A program made the position numbers and the translations under genes. From the NCBI GenBank assembly GCA_913056275.1, contig CAJXLP010000002.1:24029-88028 (forward strand): a stretch of DNA of 64,000 bases, given 5' to 3'. The notes below the pieces were generated by a model. That model was not told the origin of the DNA and did not search any database. It saw only the letters and a program-made list of their open reading frames with translations. Within the stretch, counting starts at the first letter, position 1. Every line of letters starts with the position of its first letter. Source of the stretch: an uncultured Mycoplasmatota bacterium. Its GTDB lineage: Bacteria; Bacillota_I; Bacilli_A; Izemoplasmatales; Izemoplasmataceae. Shown here piece after piece: positions 17,011 through 26,024 of this stretch.

Positions 17011-19317
17011 ATGCTGACACTAAAAAATGTGACCAAATCGTACCAAGTCGGAGATTTCATGCAAAACGCCTTAAATGGCGTCTCGCTCTCCTTTAGAAAA
17101 CAAGAATTCGTGGCTATCTTAGGCCCTTCAGGCTCTGGGAAAACGACGCTTTTAAACATGGTGGGGGGCCTTGACCGTTATGATTCGGGCGACCTCATCA
17201 TCGAAGGCAAATCAACCTTACATTTCGATGACAACGATTGGGATGCGTACCGCAACCATGCGGTCGGTTTTATTTTCCAAAGCTATAATTTAATCACCCA
17301 CACAAGTGTCTTAGCGAACGTTGAGCTCGGCATGACGCTGTCGGGCCTTTCACACGAAGATCGGACGGCGCGCGCCCTTGAGGTGTTAGAAGGGGTAGGC
17401 TTAAAAGATCACGTCTACAAAAAACCCAATCAACTCTCCGGGGGACAGATGCAACGCGTGGCGATTGCCAGAGCGATTGCCAATAACCCAGATATCGTCA
17501 TGGCTGATGAACCAACCGGTGCCATTGACTCAGAAACGAGTGCGCAAATTATGGCACTCATTCAAGAGATTGCAAAAAATAAACTCGTCATCATGGTCAC
17601 GCATGATGAAGCCCTCGCGCACAAATATGCAGACCGGGTCGTCAAACTCAAAGACGGCGAAGTTATCGAAGATTCAAATCCTTATTCAGACGCGCAGGAA
17701 GTTCAAGGGTCATTGCTTCTCAAAAAAACGTCAATGGCGTTTAAACAAGCACTCAAACTCTCCTTTAATAACTTGCGGACCAAAAAATTCCGGACGCTGA
17801 TTACCGCGTTTGCCGGAAGCATTGGCATTATTGGGGTGGCTATGGTCTTAGCTTTAGCCAATGGGTTAAACAATGAAATTGACGATTTAGAGCGCTCGAC
17901 CTTGGCGCAATTCCCTTTGCAAATTGACCCATTCCCCATCGATATCGAAGCGGCGCAAGGCAACTTTGGCCCGCCTGGCCCACAGATGGATGACGGCGGA
18001 TTCGTTGAGTTTCCGGAGGCTAGAGAAGTCTATCCGTTTGAAGCCACTGTCTCAGAAAACCAACACATTAACGTAATTACCCAAGACTACTTAAGTTTTT
18101 TAGATACGTTAGACCCTGATTTATACTTTGAAATCAACGCTGAATATGACGTACGGATGCCGCTATTGCTTAGAGAAGCTGAGAGTCAATTCCGCGGGGT
18201 CGACCAAGGGGGCGGTGGGGTTGACTTTGAACCGACGGTGACCAGTGAAGAATTTCTCTCGCAAAGCTACGACGTCATTGACGGACGCTTGCCTGATAAT
18301 GCGAATGAACTTTTACTGGTCGTCGATCAAGCCAATCGCTTAAATATCCGTTTCTTTGAAGCGTTAGGGCTCAGTTTTGAGGTTGAAAGTTATTCATTTG
18401 ATACGTTATATGACCTCGAGCTTTACACATTCTTACCCAATGATTACTATTTAGAAAACGCAGACACTGGACGCTTTATCCCGTCGGGCGACTATGAATC
18501 AATTGTTCAAGCGGGGGACGGCATTCCATTAAGAATCGTGGGTGTCGCCAGGGAGAGTGCAGATTCACTGGCGGGATTCATCGATCAGGGGATTAAGTAT
18601 CATCCCGATTTAGAAGAACTTTACATCGATGCGGCCAAAACCTCTGACATTGCGCTGGCACAAGCTGAGTCATCCATCTCTGTCATTACCGGCCGAGAAC
18701 TCTCCGAGCAACAAAAAGTCGGGGTTCTTAGACAACTTGGATACGACGATACGCCGACCCAAATACTCATTTATCCAGTTGACTTTAACGCAAAAACAGA
18801 AATTAGAAACGCTTTAGATGCCTACAATGAGCCGTTACCCGATGATGAACAAATCATTTATACGGACTTAGCAGCACTTGTTACGGATTTAACGGGTGAC
18901 TTGATCAATGGGGTAAGCTATGTCCTCATTGCTTTTTCTTCCATTTCTCTGTTAGTCTCATCCATTATGATTGGCATTATCACCTACGTGTCGGTCTTAG
19001 AGCGGACGAAAGAAATCGGCATCCTGAGAAGTTTAGGGGCCCGAAAAAAAGACGTATCACGCGTCTTCAATGCAGAAACAACGATCATTGGCTTTACAGC
19101 CGGGTTAATTGGCGTTGGCATTGCTTTCATTCTCACCTTCCCGCTCAATTTACTCATTGAAAGTTTGGTCGATGGCATTGATGGACTGGCTCAGTTATCA
19201 TTTCTAGCCGCCATCTCACTCGTCTTGATTTCCGTAATCTTAACCTTTGTGGCCGGCCTCATCCCATCACGGATTGCGGCCAACAAACACCCTGTTGAAG
19301 CATTACGCGTTGAATAA
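17011..19317 (+). CDS. Fused ABC ATPase-permease, MacB/FtsX type
   Basis: A 768-residue protein. Residues 1-225 are an ABC ATPase (Walker A GPSGSGKT at 39-46, signature LSGGQMQRVA near 142, Walker B VMADEPTGAID). The rest is an FtsX-type permease: one helix at about 258-283, a large extracytoplasmic domain (about 285-630), then three helices near 636, 690 and 735. MacB/LolD-type transporters act on lipoproteins, peptides or antibiotics by mechanotransmission rather than bulk transport. It precedes two lipoprotein genes by about 17 nt, suggesting an operon. Substrate unknown. Confidence 0.85.
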   Translation: MLTLKNVTKSYQVGDFMQNALNGVSLSFRKQEFVAILGPSGSGKTTLLNMVGGLDRYDSGDLIIEGKSTLHFDDNDWDAYRNHAVGFIFQSYNLITHTSVLANVELGMTLSGLSHEDRTARALEVLEGVGLKDHVYKKPNQLSGGQMQRVAIARAIANNPDIVMADEPTGAIDSETSAQIMALIQEIAKNKLVIMVTHDEALAHKYADRVVKLKDGEVIEDSNPYSDAQEVQGSLLLKKTSMAFKQALKLSFNNLRTKKFRTLITAFAGSIGIIGVAMVLALANGLNNEIDDLERSTLAQFPLQIDPFPIDIEAAQGNFGPPGPQMDDGGFVEFPEAREVYPFEATVSENQHINVITQDYLSFLDTLDPDLYFEINAEYDVRMPLLLREAESQFRGVDQGGGGVDFEPTVTSEEFLSQSYDVIDGRLPDNANELLLVVDQANRLNIRFFEALGLSFEVESYSFDTLYDLELYTFLPNDYYLENADTGRFIPSGDYESIVQAGDGIPLRIVGVARESADSLAGFIDQGIKYHPDLEELYIDAAKTSDIALAQAESSISVITGRELSEQQKVGVLRQLGYDDTPTQILIYPVDFNAKTEIRNALDAYNEPLPDDEQIIYTDLAALVTDLTGDLINGVSYVLIAFSSISLLVSSIMIGIITYVSVLERTKEIGILRSLGARKKDVSRVFNAETTIIGFTAGLIGVGIAFILTFPLNLLIESLVDGIDGLAQLSFLAAISLVLISVILTFVAGLIPSRIAANKHPVEALRVE

Positions 19318-19334
19318 AAACTTAGGAGGCCCTC

Positions 19335-20057
19335 ATGAAAACACTGATCACTTTGTTAAGTATTTTCGGCCTTTCCTTCTCGCTGATGGCGTGTGGAAGT
19401 GCCGACGAACCGATAGATGATCCAATGGAAGGTGTCACCGACCCTTCCGAAAGTCCGGCAGACGATTCGGGCGATGATACCCTGGACAATAACGATGACT
19501 CATCGGATGATGCCATGGACGATTCAAATGATGATGCCGTAGTTGATTCAAATGATGATCCCGTGGATGATTCAAATGATGATCCCGTGGATGATTCAAA
19601 TGATGATGCCGTGGATGATTCAAATGATGATGCCGTGGATGATTCAACGGATGATTCGGGCGATGATTCAACGGATGATCCCGTGGATGATGAGGCGGAT
19701 GATTCGAGCGATGACGGGTATGAAGATCCGAGCATCCCGGATGATTCTGACGACTCAGAAACAACCGATGATAATGGCTTAGACGGACCTGGTCGGATTA
19801 ATGCTGATGGAGATATCGAATTGACACTCGATGAGCTCAGTTATTACGACGGGACGGACGGTAAAAAAGCCTACGTGGCGGTGGATGGCATCGTTTATGA
19901 CATGACGAATTCCAGTCGCTGGCGAGGTGGCAGTCACAATGGCTACCAAGCCGGTCAAGACTTGACTAACATTATTGATAATGTATCCCCGCATGGACGG
20001 AGGAATTTAACCCGCGTTCCACAAGTTGGTGTGCTGGTTGAAAGCGAGGATGAATAA
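19335..20057 (+). CDS. Lipoprotein with Asp/Ser repeat linker and cytochrome-b5-like domain
   Basis: A 240-residue lipoprotein: lipobox LMAC near 17-20, a very acidic Asp/Ser/Asn linker (about 25-140) built partly of an 8-residue repeat DDSNDDAV, and a C-terminal cytochrome-b5-like heme/steroid-binding domain (COG4892 type; LTLDELSYYDG to PQVGVLV). Both likely axial histidines are present, His201 (GSHNGYQAG) and His220 (SPHGRR). An extracellular, flexible-tethered heme or electron-transfer protein is plausible. GGAGG precedes the ATG. Next to a shorter paralog and the MacB-like transporter. Confidence 0.75.
   Translation: MKTLITLLSIFGLSFSLMACGSADEPIDDPMEGVTDPSESPADDSGDDTLDNNDDSSDDAMDDSNDDAVVDSNDDPVDDSNDDPVDDSNDDAVDDSNDDAVDDSTDDSGDDSTDDPVDDEADDSSDDGYEDPSIPDDSDDSETTDDNGLDGPGRINADGDIELTLDELSYYDGTDGKKAYVAVDGIVYDMTNSSRWRGGSHNGYQAGQDLTNIIDNVSPHGRRNLTRVPQVGVLVESEDE
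19519..19690 (+). repeat. 24-nt tandem repeat encoding DDSNDD[A/P]V
   Basis: Five near-identical 24-nt units begin near 19521, 19545, 19569, 19593 and 19617, each containing TTCAAATGATGAT, then decay into degenerate GATGATTC units. The repeat is in frame, so copy-number change would alter linker length without a frameshift. Confidence 0.85.
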
Positions 20058-20058
20058 G

Positions 20059-20463
20059 ATGTGGACACTTAAACGATATGGTCTCATACTTGGGGTGTTC
20101 GTGATGGCCCTGAGTCTTGCAGCCTGTGGAAACCCCACAACTGAACAAGATTTGGAAGATGTAGAAAACTTAGAGTTTTCAACCCCCGTTGCGCCTTCTG
20201 GGGATGCGCCTGGTGTGATAGCGGATGATGGGGCGTTAGAACTCACTCTCGAAGAGCTCAGTTACTACGATGGCCGTGATGGCCGCCGCGCCTACGTCGC
20301 GGTCGACGGCATGATTTACGACATGACAGATTCAAGCTACTGGCGTAACGGTGGACACAATGGCAATCAAGCTGGGCAAGATCTATCGAATGCAATCGGA
20401 TCGTCCCCGCATGGCCGGGGCAACTTACTACGTGTGCCGAAAATTGGGCGCATCGTTGAATAG
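20059..20463 (+). CDS. Short lipoprotein with cytochrome-b5-like domain
   Basis: A 134-residue paralog of the preceding protein without the acidic repeat linker. It has a signal peptide with lipobox LAAC, a short spacer and a COG4892-type domain from about residue 55. Candidate heme-ligand histidines are His100 (GGHNGNQAG) and His118 (SPHGRG). I chose the ATG at 20059, nine bases after GAGG; the ATG at 20050 overlaps the previous stop and directly abuts that site. The two adjacent genes share WR-GG-HNG-QAGQDL and LTLEELSYYDG-type stretches, indicating duplication. Confidence 0.7.
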   Translation: MWTLKRYGLILGVFVMALSLAACGNPTTEQDLEDVENLEFSTPVAPSGDAPGVIADDGALELTLEELSYYDGRDGRRAYVAVDGMIYDMTDSSYWRNGGHNGNQAGQDLSNAIGSSPHGRGNLLRVPKIGRIVE

Positions 20464-20471
20464 AGGACTCC

Positions 20472-21410
20472 ATGAGTAAAGTCGTACTGATTGGCACGGG
20501 ATTTGTCGGCATGAGCTATGCCTATGCACTCGTCAACCAAGGCACCGTGGAACACTTAGTCTTAATTGATGTCAATCCTGATAAAGCCGAAGGCGAAGCC
20601 ATGGACCTCAATCATGGGCTCGCTTTTGGGCCGCGTAAAATGACCATTGAGGCCGGCTCTTATAAAGACGTGGCAGACGCTGACTTAGTAGTCATTACCG
20701 CAGGGGTGAATCAAAAACCCGGAGAATCCCGGCTTGATTTACTCACGCGCAACGCATCGATTATGAAATCGATTGTCGCGCAGGTGATGGCCGAAGATTT
20801 TAAAGGCCTCTTTTTAGTCGCCACCAATCCAGTGGATATCTTAACGCACGTCGTCTACAAAGAATCAGGGCTTTCCAAAGAGCGCGTCATTGGCTCAGGG
20901 ACCTCGCTAGACACTGCGCGTTTACGGTATGAAATCTCTAAGCTCATTGCCATTGATACACGCAACGTGCATGCGTACATCCTCGGTGAACACGGCGACA
21001 GTGAATTTGTCTGTTGGTCGAATGCGAACATAGGCGCGAAACCACTCAGTGATGTCTTAGATACGATGGATGAAATAGGCTTTGATGATCTAGAGAAAAT
21101 TGCGACCCGCGTACGGACCGCCGCCAAAGACATTATTGACCGCAAAGGCGCGACGTATTACGGGATTGGCATGGCCTTAGTACGAATAACGGCGGCGATT
21201 TTCAACAACGAGAATCGCATCCTGCCGCTGTCTGTCCTCAATGAGGGGGAATACGACTGCGATCCGGTGTATATTGGATTGCCCGCCGTCATTAATAAAT
21301 CAGGCATTCACCACATCGTGAAACTCAACTTATCGCCGTATGAAAAAACGGCGTTAAAAAAATCCAGCGCCTTATTGAAAACGGCACTGGATGAGATGAA
21401 TTATTTATAA
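20472..21410 (+). CDS. ldh: L-lactate dehydrogenase
   Basis: A 312-residue LDH with GTGFVG at 8-13, the AGVNQKPGESR substrate loop typical of LDH rather than MDH, the catalytic His in GEHGDSEF and DLLTRN for the Asp/Arg relay. It reduces pyruvate to L-lactate and regenerates NAD+ during fermentation. Only 8 nt follow the lipoprotein stop, so co-transcription with the surface operon is likely, though no functional link is obvious. A strong terminator follows. Confidence 0.95.
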   Translation: MSKVVLIGTGFVGMSYAYALVNQGTVEHLVLIDVNPDKAEGEAMDLNHGLAFGPRKMTIEAGSYKDVADADLVVITAGVNQKPGESRLDLLTRNASIMKSIVAQVMAEDFKGLFLVATNPVDILTHVVYKESGLSKERVIGSGTSLDTARLRYEISKLIAIDTRNVHAYILGEHGDSEFVCWSNANIGAKPLSDVLDTMDEIGFDDLEKIATRVRTAAKDIIDRKGATYYGIGMALVRITAAIFNNENRILPLSVLNEGEYDCDPVYIGLPAVINKSGIHHIVKLNLSPYEKTALKKSSALLKTALDEMNYL

Positions 21411-21434
21411 ACACACCGCATGGTGTGTTTTTTT
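21409..21434 (+). terminator. Terminator of ldh
   Basis: Stem AAACACACC/GGTGTGTTT, loop GCAT, followed by T's. Convergent with psuG. Confidence 0.88.
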
Positions 21435-22332
21435 ATGGCGTATAGGCAACGGCGATCTCTGCAGCTACCTGCGCGTTATGTTTCATCAACGCTAAATTGG
21501 CGGCCAGTGATTTGCCGTCTGTGATCGTTTTGATGGCGTCGAGTAAAAACGGCGTAATGCGCTTGCCCGTAATCTGTTTCGCTGCGGCATCTTTGAGGGC
21601 TTGGTCAATCGCGGCGTTAATGAGTGTTTCATCCATCGCATGGGCGTCTGGAATGGGATTGGCGACCAACAGACCACCATCGATGCCTGAATCAAATTTA
21701 GCATGCATGAGGGCCGCAATATCGGCCGCGGTATCGAGTCGGTAATCGACTTTATACGGACTTGTCCGTGTGTAAAAAGCTGGGAAAAAATCCGTTTGAT
21801 AGCCAAGCACTTCCACCCCTTTCGTTTCTAAATACTCCAGGGTTTTCCCAATGTCTAATATGGATTTAACACCGGCGGATACAACCGCCACCGGTTGTAA
21901 CGCGAGTTCTTCTAAGTCTCTAGAAATGTCCAAGGTTGTTTCACCGCCTCGGTGAACGCCTCCTAACCCACCAGTCGCAAAGACCCGAATGCCAGCCATG
22001 CTGGCGGCGAGTAACGTTCCAGCAACCGTCGTGGCCCCCAGTTTTTTACTGGCGAGTAAATAGGCAAAATCCCGTTTACTGGCTTTTTGCACGTCGTCGC
22101 TTTCTGCCAGCGTGGTTAATTCGGCATCGGTGAGGCCGATTTTAATCGCTCCGTTCATCATCGCAATCGTCGCTGGGGTGGCCCCAGCTTCACGGATGAT
22201 GGCTTCTACTTCTCTGGCTAACGTGAGATTTTCTGGGTAAGGCAAGCCATGAGAAATGATCGTGGACTCTAAAGCGACCACGGGTTGGTTATTATTGAGG
22301 GCGTCTAGGACGTCGGCTTTGAATTCTAACAT
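21433..22332 (-). CDS. psuG: Pseudouridine-5'-phosphate glycosidase
   Basis: A 299-residue PsuG, which cleaves pseudouridine 5'-phosphate to uracil and ribose 5-phosphate. Diagnostic segments are ALESTIISHGLPYPENL near the N-terminus and the glycine-rich RVFATGGLGGVHRG. I start at the ATG at 22332 with AAAGGAAG upstream, although the frame is open further up. This start lies within the end of the pseudouridine kinase gene, so the two are coupled. Confidence 0.92.
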   Translation of the reverse strand: MLEFKADVLDALNNNQPVVALESTIISHGLPYPENLTLAREVEAIIREAGATPATIAMMNGAIKIGLTDAELTTLAESDDVQKASKRDFAYLLASKKLGATTVAGTLLAASMAGIRVFATGGLGGVHRGGETTLDISRDLEELALQPVAVVSAGVKSILDIGKTLEYLETKGVEVLGYQTDFFPAFYTRTSPYKVDYRLDTAADIAALMHAKFDSGIDGGLLVANPIPDAHAMDETLINAAIDQALKDAAAKQITGKRITPFLLDAIKTITDGKSLAANLALMKHNAQVAAEIAVAYTP

Positions 22333-23167
22333 CGCGTTGCTTCCTTTCATGCATAAATTGGTCAAGGCTGAGTGCATCAATCGTGGCGCTCTTTGACCCG
22401 GCGGTCAAAGCGGCCAACGTGAAGGCTGATTGCATCTGGCTTTGGCTATCATCTCCGAGTAAAAATCCGGCCATAAAGGCGTCCCCAACGCCACTTAAAT
22501 GGACCGCCTTAAAGGGAGCGACATCTTGGTAGTGGATGATCTCATCGGTCATATGGATGGCACCAGCAGCGCCTAATGTAAGTACGATTTCTTGGAGATC
22601 TAAACGGGCTAAGTGCTCGGTGGCTTTGTCTGTATCATCATTATTCATCCAAGTTTGCGCTTCGATTCGATTGAGTTTGATGCCATGCACATATGGCAAT
22701 AATGCATCCACTTTTGAAATTTTGTGTGCACTTGTCGCTTCCACCCAAATCTTTGCGGGAGTCTCTTTTGCGACCGTTTTTAAAAGCGCCACCGGAAAAT
22801 TTAAATCCATGACCAGTGTGTCGGTCTTTTTAAGCGCGTTTAAGGCGGTTAATATGGGTGTGACTTCTAAGGATTCTAAGCCATCCATGGCCGCAAAGGC
22901 GACCGTCATATCGGTGTCCACCACCGCATAATATGCCGGAGGTTGAGCGACTGAAACAGACGTGACGCGTGTTAAAGACAGCGCGTCATTAAAGGCGGTT
23001 ACGAACTGGCTGTCTGAGGTTAACTGGTCTAAGTGATGCGCGATGTTATACCCCACACCCCCTAACGACACATGATCGCTGACCGGATTTGAGTCGTGCA
23101 TTCTTAACGGTGCGTTTAACTGGAAGCTATGATCCGTATTGGTTGCCCCTAACACCCAGATGCTCAT
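22292..23167 (-). CDS. psuK: PfkB-family pseudouridine kinase
   Basis: A 291-residue ribokinase-family protein with the C-terminal anion-hole/catalytic motif GVGDAFMAGFL. Overlapping psuG by 41 nt, it is very probably the kinase making pseudouridine 5'-phosphate for PsuG. The extreme C-terminus is very basic (KQRDVRIQSRRPRRP) and is encoded over the psuG ribosome site and start, so it may be a by-product of the overlap. The start overlaps the mscS stop by 4 nt. Confidence 0.85.
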   Translation of the reverse strand: MSIWVLGATNTDHSFQLNAPLRMHDSNPVSDHVSLGGVGYNIAHHLDQLTSDSQFVTAFNDALSLTRVTSVSVAQPPAYYAVVDTDMTVAFAAMDGLESLEVTPILTALNALKKTDTLVMDLNFPVALLKTVAKETPAKIWVEATSAHKISKVDALLPYVHGIKLNRIEAQTWMNNDDTDKATEHLARLDLQEIVLTLGAAGAIHMTDEIIHYQDVAPFKAVHLSGVGDAFMAGFLLGDDSQSQMQSAFTLAALTAGSKSATIDALSLDQFMHERKQRDVRIQSRRPRRPQ

Positions 23168-23997
23168 TTTTGTTTAACGACTAAGTGAGGATATGGCATG
23201 GCAATGCCTGCGTCACTAAACGTTGTGACTAAGTCTGCCCGGACGGCGCGGCTTGCGCCCCAATGCTCACCCGGTTTTGATTTAATCAATAGCCGGCAAT
23301 TGATGCTTGAACCGGCGAGTTCGGTGACCCCTAAGAAAATCGGTTCATCAATTAAGGCTGGGTGTTTTTCTAGCATTCTTGGACCGAAATCTTGCATCAC
23401 GGAAGTCAATTTTTTGAGGTCTGTATCATAGGCGACACCAAAATCAATGGTCGCTGTATTATCGTTGCGCGACCAGTTGGTTAAACTGGTAATTTCACCT
23501 TGCGGAATAATCCGCTCAGCCCCAAGATAATTGACGATTCGCACTTCTCTCAACGTCATTTTACTGACGACGCCGGTAAATCCACCGACTTCAATGATTT
23601 CTCCCACGTTAAACGCATTGTCTAAAAAGTGGAAGAATCCCGTGACGATATCACGAACTAAATTTTGACTCCCGAACCCAACCGCGAGTCCTAAGACCCC
23701 GGCACTGGCTAAAATGGGAGTAATGTTTAAGCCCACCGTATCAAGCGATAACAAAATGACTAAAAACCAAATAACGGCAGTTAAAGTCGTGTTGATCAGC
23801 TGCGTCAACGTCTTCGCACGCTCCGACCCTTTTGCATCTTGGACCCAATGAGCTAAGTACCGCTTAATGACCCACCGGATGACTTGTGCCGCGAGGATAA
23901 TAATGACGATTTGTAAAAGATTAATCAGGGCAGCTGCAATTGACTCTGAAAGTTCTGGAAACCAGGTTTGGAGCCATTCCATAAATAAAGTTTGCAT
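23164..23997 (-). CDS. mscS: Small-conductance mechanosensitive channel (MscS family)
   Basis: A 277-residue channel: hydrophobic helices near 20-40, 65-85 and 90-120, with the pore-lining glycine/alanine-rich TM3 (SAGVLGLAVGFGSQNLVRDIVTGFF), then the MscS beta and alpha-beta domains. It releases solutes on hypo-osmotic shock. AGGAGGTG precedes the ATG at 23997; an in-frame GTG upstream lies inside that site. A TATAAT -10 lies at 24021-24016. It heads a transcript with psuK and psuG, and fits the osmolyte import encoded at 46-49 kb. Confidence 0.92.
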   Translation of the reverse strand: MQTLFMEWLQTWFPELSESIAAALINLLQIVIIILAAQVIRWVIKRYLAHWVQDAKGSERAKTLTQLINTTLTAVIWFLVILLSLDTVGLNITPILASAGVLGLAVGFGSQNLVRDIVTGFFHFLDNAFNVGEIIEVGGFTGVVSKMTLREVRIVNYLGAERIIPQGEITSLTNWSRNDNTATIDFGVAYDTDLKKLTSVMQDFGPRMLEKHPALIDEPIFLGVTELAGSSINCRLLIKSKPGEHWGASRAVRADLVTTFSDAGIAMPYPHLVVKQK

Positions 23998-24040
23998 CGT
24001 GCACCTCCTCACTCCATTATAAGACGTTTAGGTCATTAAA

Positions 24041-24064
24041 AAAAGGCTCAAGAATGAGCCTTTT
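24041..24064 (-). terminator. Terminator of the zinc-uptake operon
   Basis: Stem AAAAGGCTCA/TGAGCCTTTT with a 4-nt loop and a T run on the minus strand. The regulator's TGA stop is part of the stem. Confidence 0.85.
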
Positions 24065-24470
24065 GACACGCCTCACAGACGCCATAAAAATTGAGCGTGT
24101 GGTGCGTCACTAAAAACGCATGGGATTTGCTGAGATCGGCTTCGTAGTCGTGGACCGGACAACTCTCCACGTGAATGACTTTTTCACATTCTGTGCAAAT
24201 CAAATGGTGCGCGTGATGCGCGTGCGCTCGCTCATACAGCTTCACCGATGACGTTTCCACATGCACGTCACTGATCAACCCTTTTTCTATGAATTGATCC
24301 AAAATCCGGTAAATCGTCGACAGCGGGACTGGGTGTCCGTTTTTTTCAAACGCTTGGGAAATGTCTTCAGCGCTTAAAAATTGGTCGTGCTTGGCAAATA
24401 ACCCTAAAATGATTTGCCGGGGATACGTCTTTTTTAAATCATGCGCTTTGAGGGTTTGATCAACAGTCAT
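24048..24470 (-). CDS. zur: Fur-family metalloregulator, probably Zur
   Basis: A 140-residue Fur protein with an N-terminal winged helix (LSAEDISQAFEKNGHPVPLSTIYRIL) and a dimerisation domain with structural-zinc cysteine pairs CTEC and CEAC. The metal-binding region has HAHHAHHLIC. Last gene of an operon with a zinc-type ABC importer, which makes it a likely zinc-responsive repressor (Zur). PerR or Fur cannot be excluded on sequence. The start overlaps the permease stop by 4 nt. Confidence 0.85.
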   Translation of the reverse strand: MTVDQTLKAHDLKKTYPRQIILGLFAKHDQFLSAEDISQAFEKNGHPVPLSTIYRILDQFIEKGLISDVHVETSSVKLYERAHAHHAHHLICTECEKVIHVESCPVHDYEADLSKSHAFLVTHHTLNFYGVCEACQKAHS

Positions 24471-25285
24471 GTAAGACCTCCTCGTAACTGTTTCACACTA
24501 TAGGTGAATCCAAAAATCAGGGCGTTTAGTAAGACAATCGTTGAACCGGTCGGTAAATCATAGACAAAAGACGTCATAATCCCAGCGAGGACGGTCGCTA
24601 GGGCAAAGCTCAAGGCAATGATCAAAGTCTTTAAAAACCCCTGGTGAAATTGCATGGCAATGATGGTCGGAAAAATAATAAAGCTGGAAATCAGAATCGT
24701 CCCAAGAAGTTGAATGCCAATGACAACCGTCATCCCTGTGAAGATCGCCAAGATCAGATTCAAGCGTTTAACGCGAATGGTCGATACTTCGGCAAACACC
24801 GGGTCATATGTCATCGAAAATAAATCGTAATAATACATGAGGCCAAATCCAGCGACCGATCCAAACAAGAGAATCGAGAGCCAAATATCGGTCTGTTGAA
24901 CGGTTAAGATGGACCCAAATAAGTAAGAATTAAGCTCGGTTTGAAAGCCGCCATCCACACTCGCTAAGAGCGTGCCAAGTGCCATCGCTACAGTGGCAGC
25001 GAGCCCGATTGCTGCATCACCGTGCACACTTGTTTTTTCCGAAAGTTTTAAAATTAAGATGGAGACCACGACGACAATCGGCATCGCAATGAAAAGCGGT
25101 TGATCGCCTAAAAGTAAGCCAATGGCGACCGCCCCAAACGCGACGTGTGCGAGGCCTTGCCCAATCATCGCAAAGCGCTTTAAGACAAGGAATGATCCTA
25201 AAAATGCACCACTTAAGCCAATTAAAATCCCCGCAATTAAAGCGCGAACCATAAATCCGTAAGAAAAAATATCTAGAAGGGTCAT
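24467..25285 (-). CDS. znuB: Zinc/manganese ABC transporter permease
   Basis: A 272-residue ABC-3 family permease with about eight helices. FLGSFLVLKRFAMIGQGLAHVAFGAVAIG is the family signature. Partner of the ATPase and the binding protein encoded just upstream. 4-nt overlaps on both sides show tight coupling. Zinc specificity is inherited from the binding protein and the Fur-type gene. Confidence 0.9.
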   Translation of the reverse strand: MTLLDIFSYGFMVRALIAGILIGLSGAFLGSFLVLKRFAMIGQGLAHVAFGAVAIGLLLGDQPLFIAMPIVVVVSILILKLSEKTSVHGDAAIGLAATVAMALGTLLASVDGGFQTELNSYLFGSILTVQQTDIWLSILLFGSVAGFGLMYYYDLFSMTYDPVFAEVSTIRVKRLNLILAIFTGMTVVIGIQLLGTILISSFIIFPTIIAMQFHQGFLKTLIIALSFALATVLAGIMTSFVYDLPTGSTIVLLNALIFGFTYSVKQLRGGLT

Positions 25286-26001
25286 TTATGAACCTCATGA
25301 GTATGCGTGGCGTGCGTATGAATGTAAGGACTAATCGCTGCGTTTTCACAGTAATCCGCAAATGTGCCATCAAAAATAATCGTTTGATCGAGATAAATCA
25401 CCCGGTCTAAGACGTCACTTGCACTTCCCACATCATGGGTAATGAGCATCATCGTCATACCACCCTCATTCAAGTCCTTAAGCAAGTCATAAAACGTGCT
25501 GCGCATGGAGGAATCTAAGGCACTGGTTGGCTCATCCATAATCAAGATGTCGGGATCACTCATTAAGGTGCGCGCAAGCAACACGCGTTGTTGTTGGCCA
25601 CCTGAAAGGGTCCCAATGCGTTGGTGTTTTAAATGCGCAATAGAAAAGTCCGCTAAAAGCGTATCCAGCTTTTGATGCATGGCAAGTGTCGGACGTTTAA
25701 AGCCTTTTTGATAGGCTAAAGCACCCGTCAAGATGACTTCTTTGACGGTGGCTGGAAACGATCGATCTTGGACATTTAAATGTTGAGGCAGATACCCTAA
25801 GCGAATCCCTTTTTCCCAGGTAATAATCCCTGAATGTGGTTCTTTTAGACCGAGTATGGCTTTGATCAAGGTAGTTTTTCCTGACCCGTTTTCCCCTAGT
25901 ACGGCTAAAAATTCTCCATTTTCAACGGAAAAATTCACGTCCTTTAAGGCCGTGAATGATTCGTACTTAACGGAGAGTTGCGAGACGTCTAATAGACTCA
26001 T
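25282..26001 (-). CDS. znuC: Zinc-type ABC transporter ATPase with His-rich tail
   Basis: A 239-residue ABC ATPase: Walker A GENGSGKTT (about 36-44), signature LSGGQQQRV, Walker B ILIMDEPTSALD. The C-terminus ends in a His-rich stretch (IHTHATHTHEVHK), unusual for a cytoplasmic ATPase and a possible zinc-sensing or buffering tail. It powers uptake through the adjacent permease. Confidence 0.92.
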   Translation of the reverse strand: MSLLDVSQLSVKYESFTALKDVNFSVENGEFLAVLGENGSGKTTLIKAILGLKEPHSGIITWEKGIRLGYLPQHLNVQDRSFPATVKEVILTGALAYQKGFKRPTLAMHQKLDTLLADFSIAHLKHQRIGTLSGGQQQRVLLARTLMSDPDILIMDEPTSALDSSMRSTFYDLLKDLNEGGMTMMLITHDVGSASDVLDRVIYLDQTIIFDGTFADYCENAAISPYIHTHATHTHEVHK

Positions 26002-26024
26002 GCAGTTCCCTCTTTCAGTAAAAG

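Noticed and set aside
19519..19690. CRISPR-like array of 24-nt repeats
   Set aside because: The units are directly adjacent with no unique spacers and encode an in-frame acidic peptide repeat.
19322..19735. Ser-rich open frame opposite the b5 lipoprotein
   Set aside because: It is the antisense of Asp/Ser codons (GAT/TCA); no ribosome site, signal peptide or independent support.
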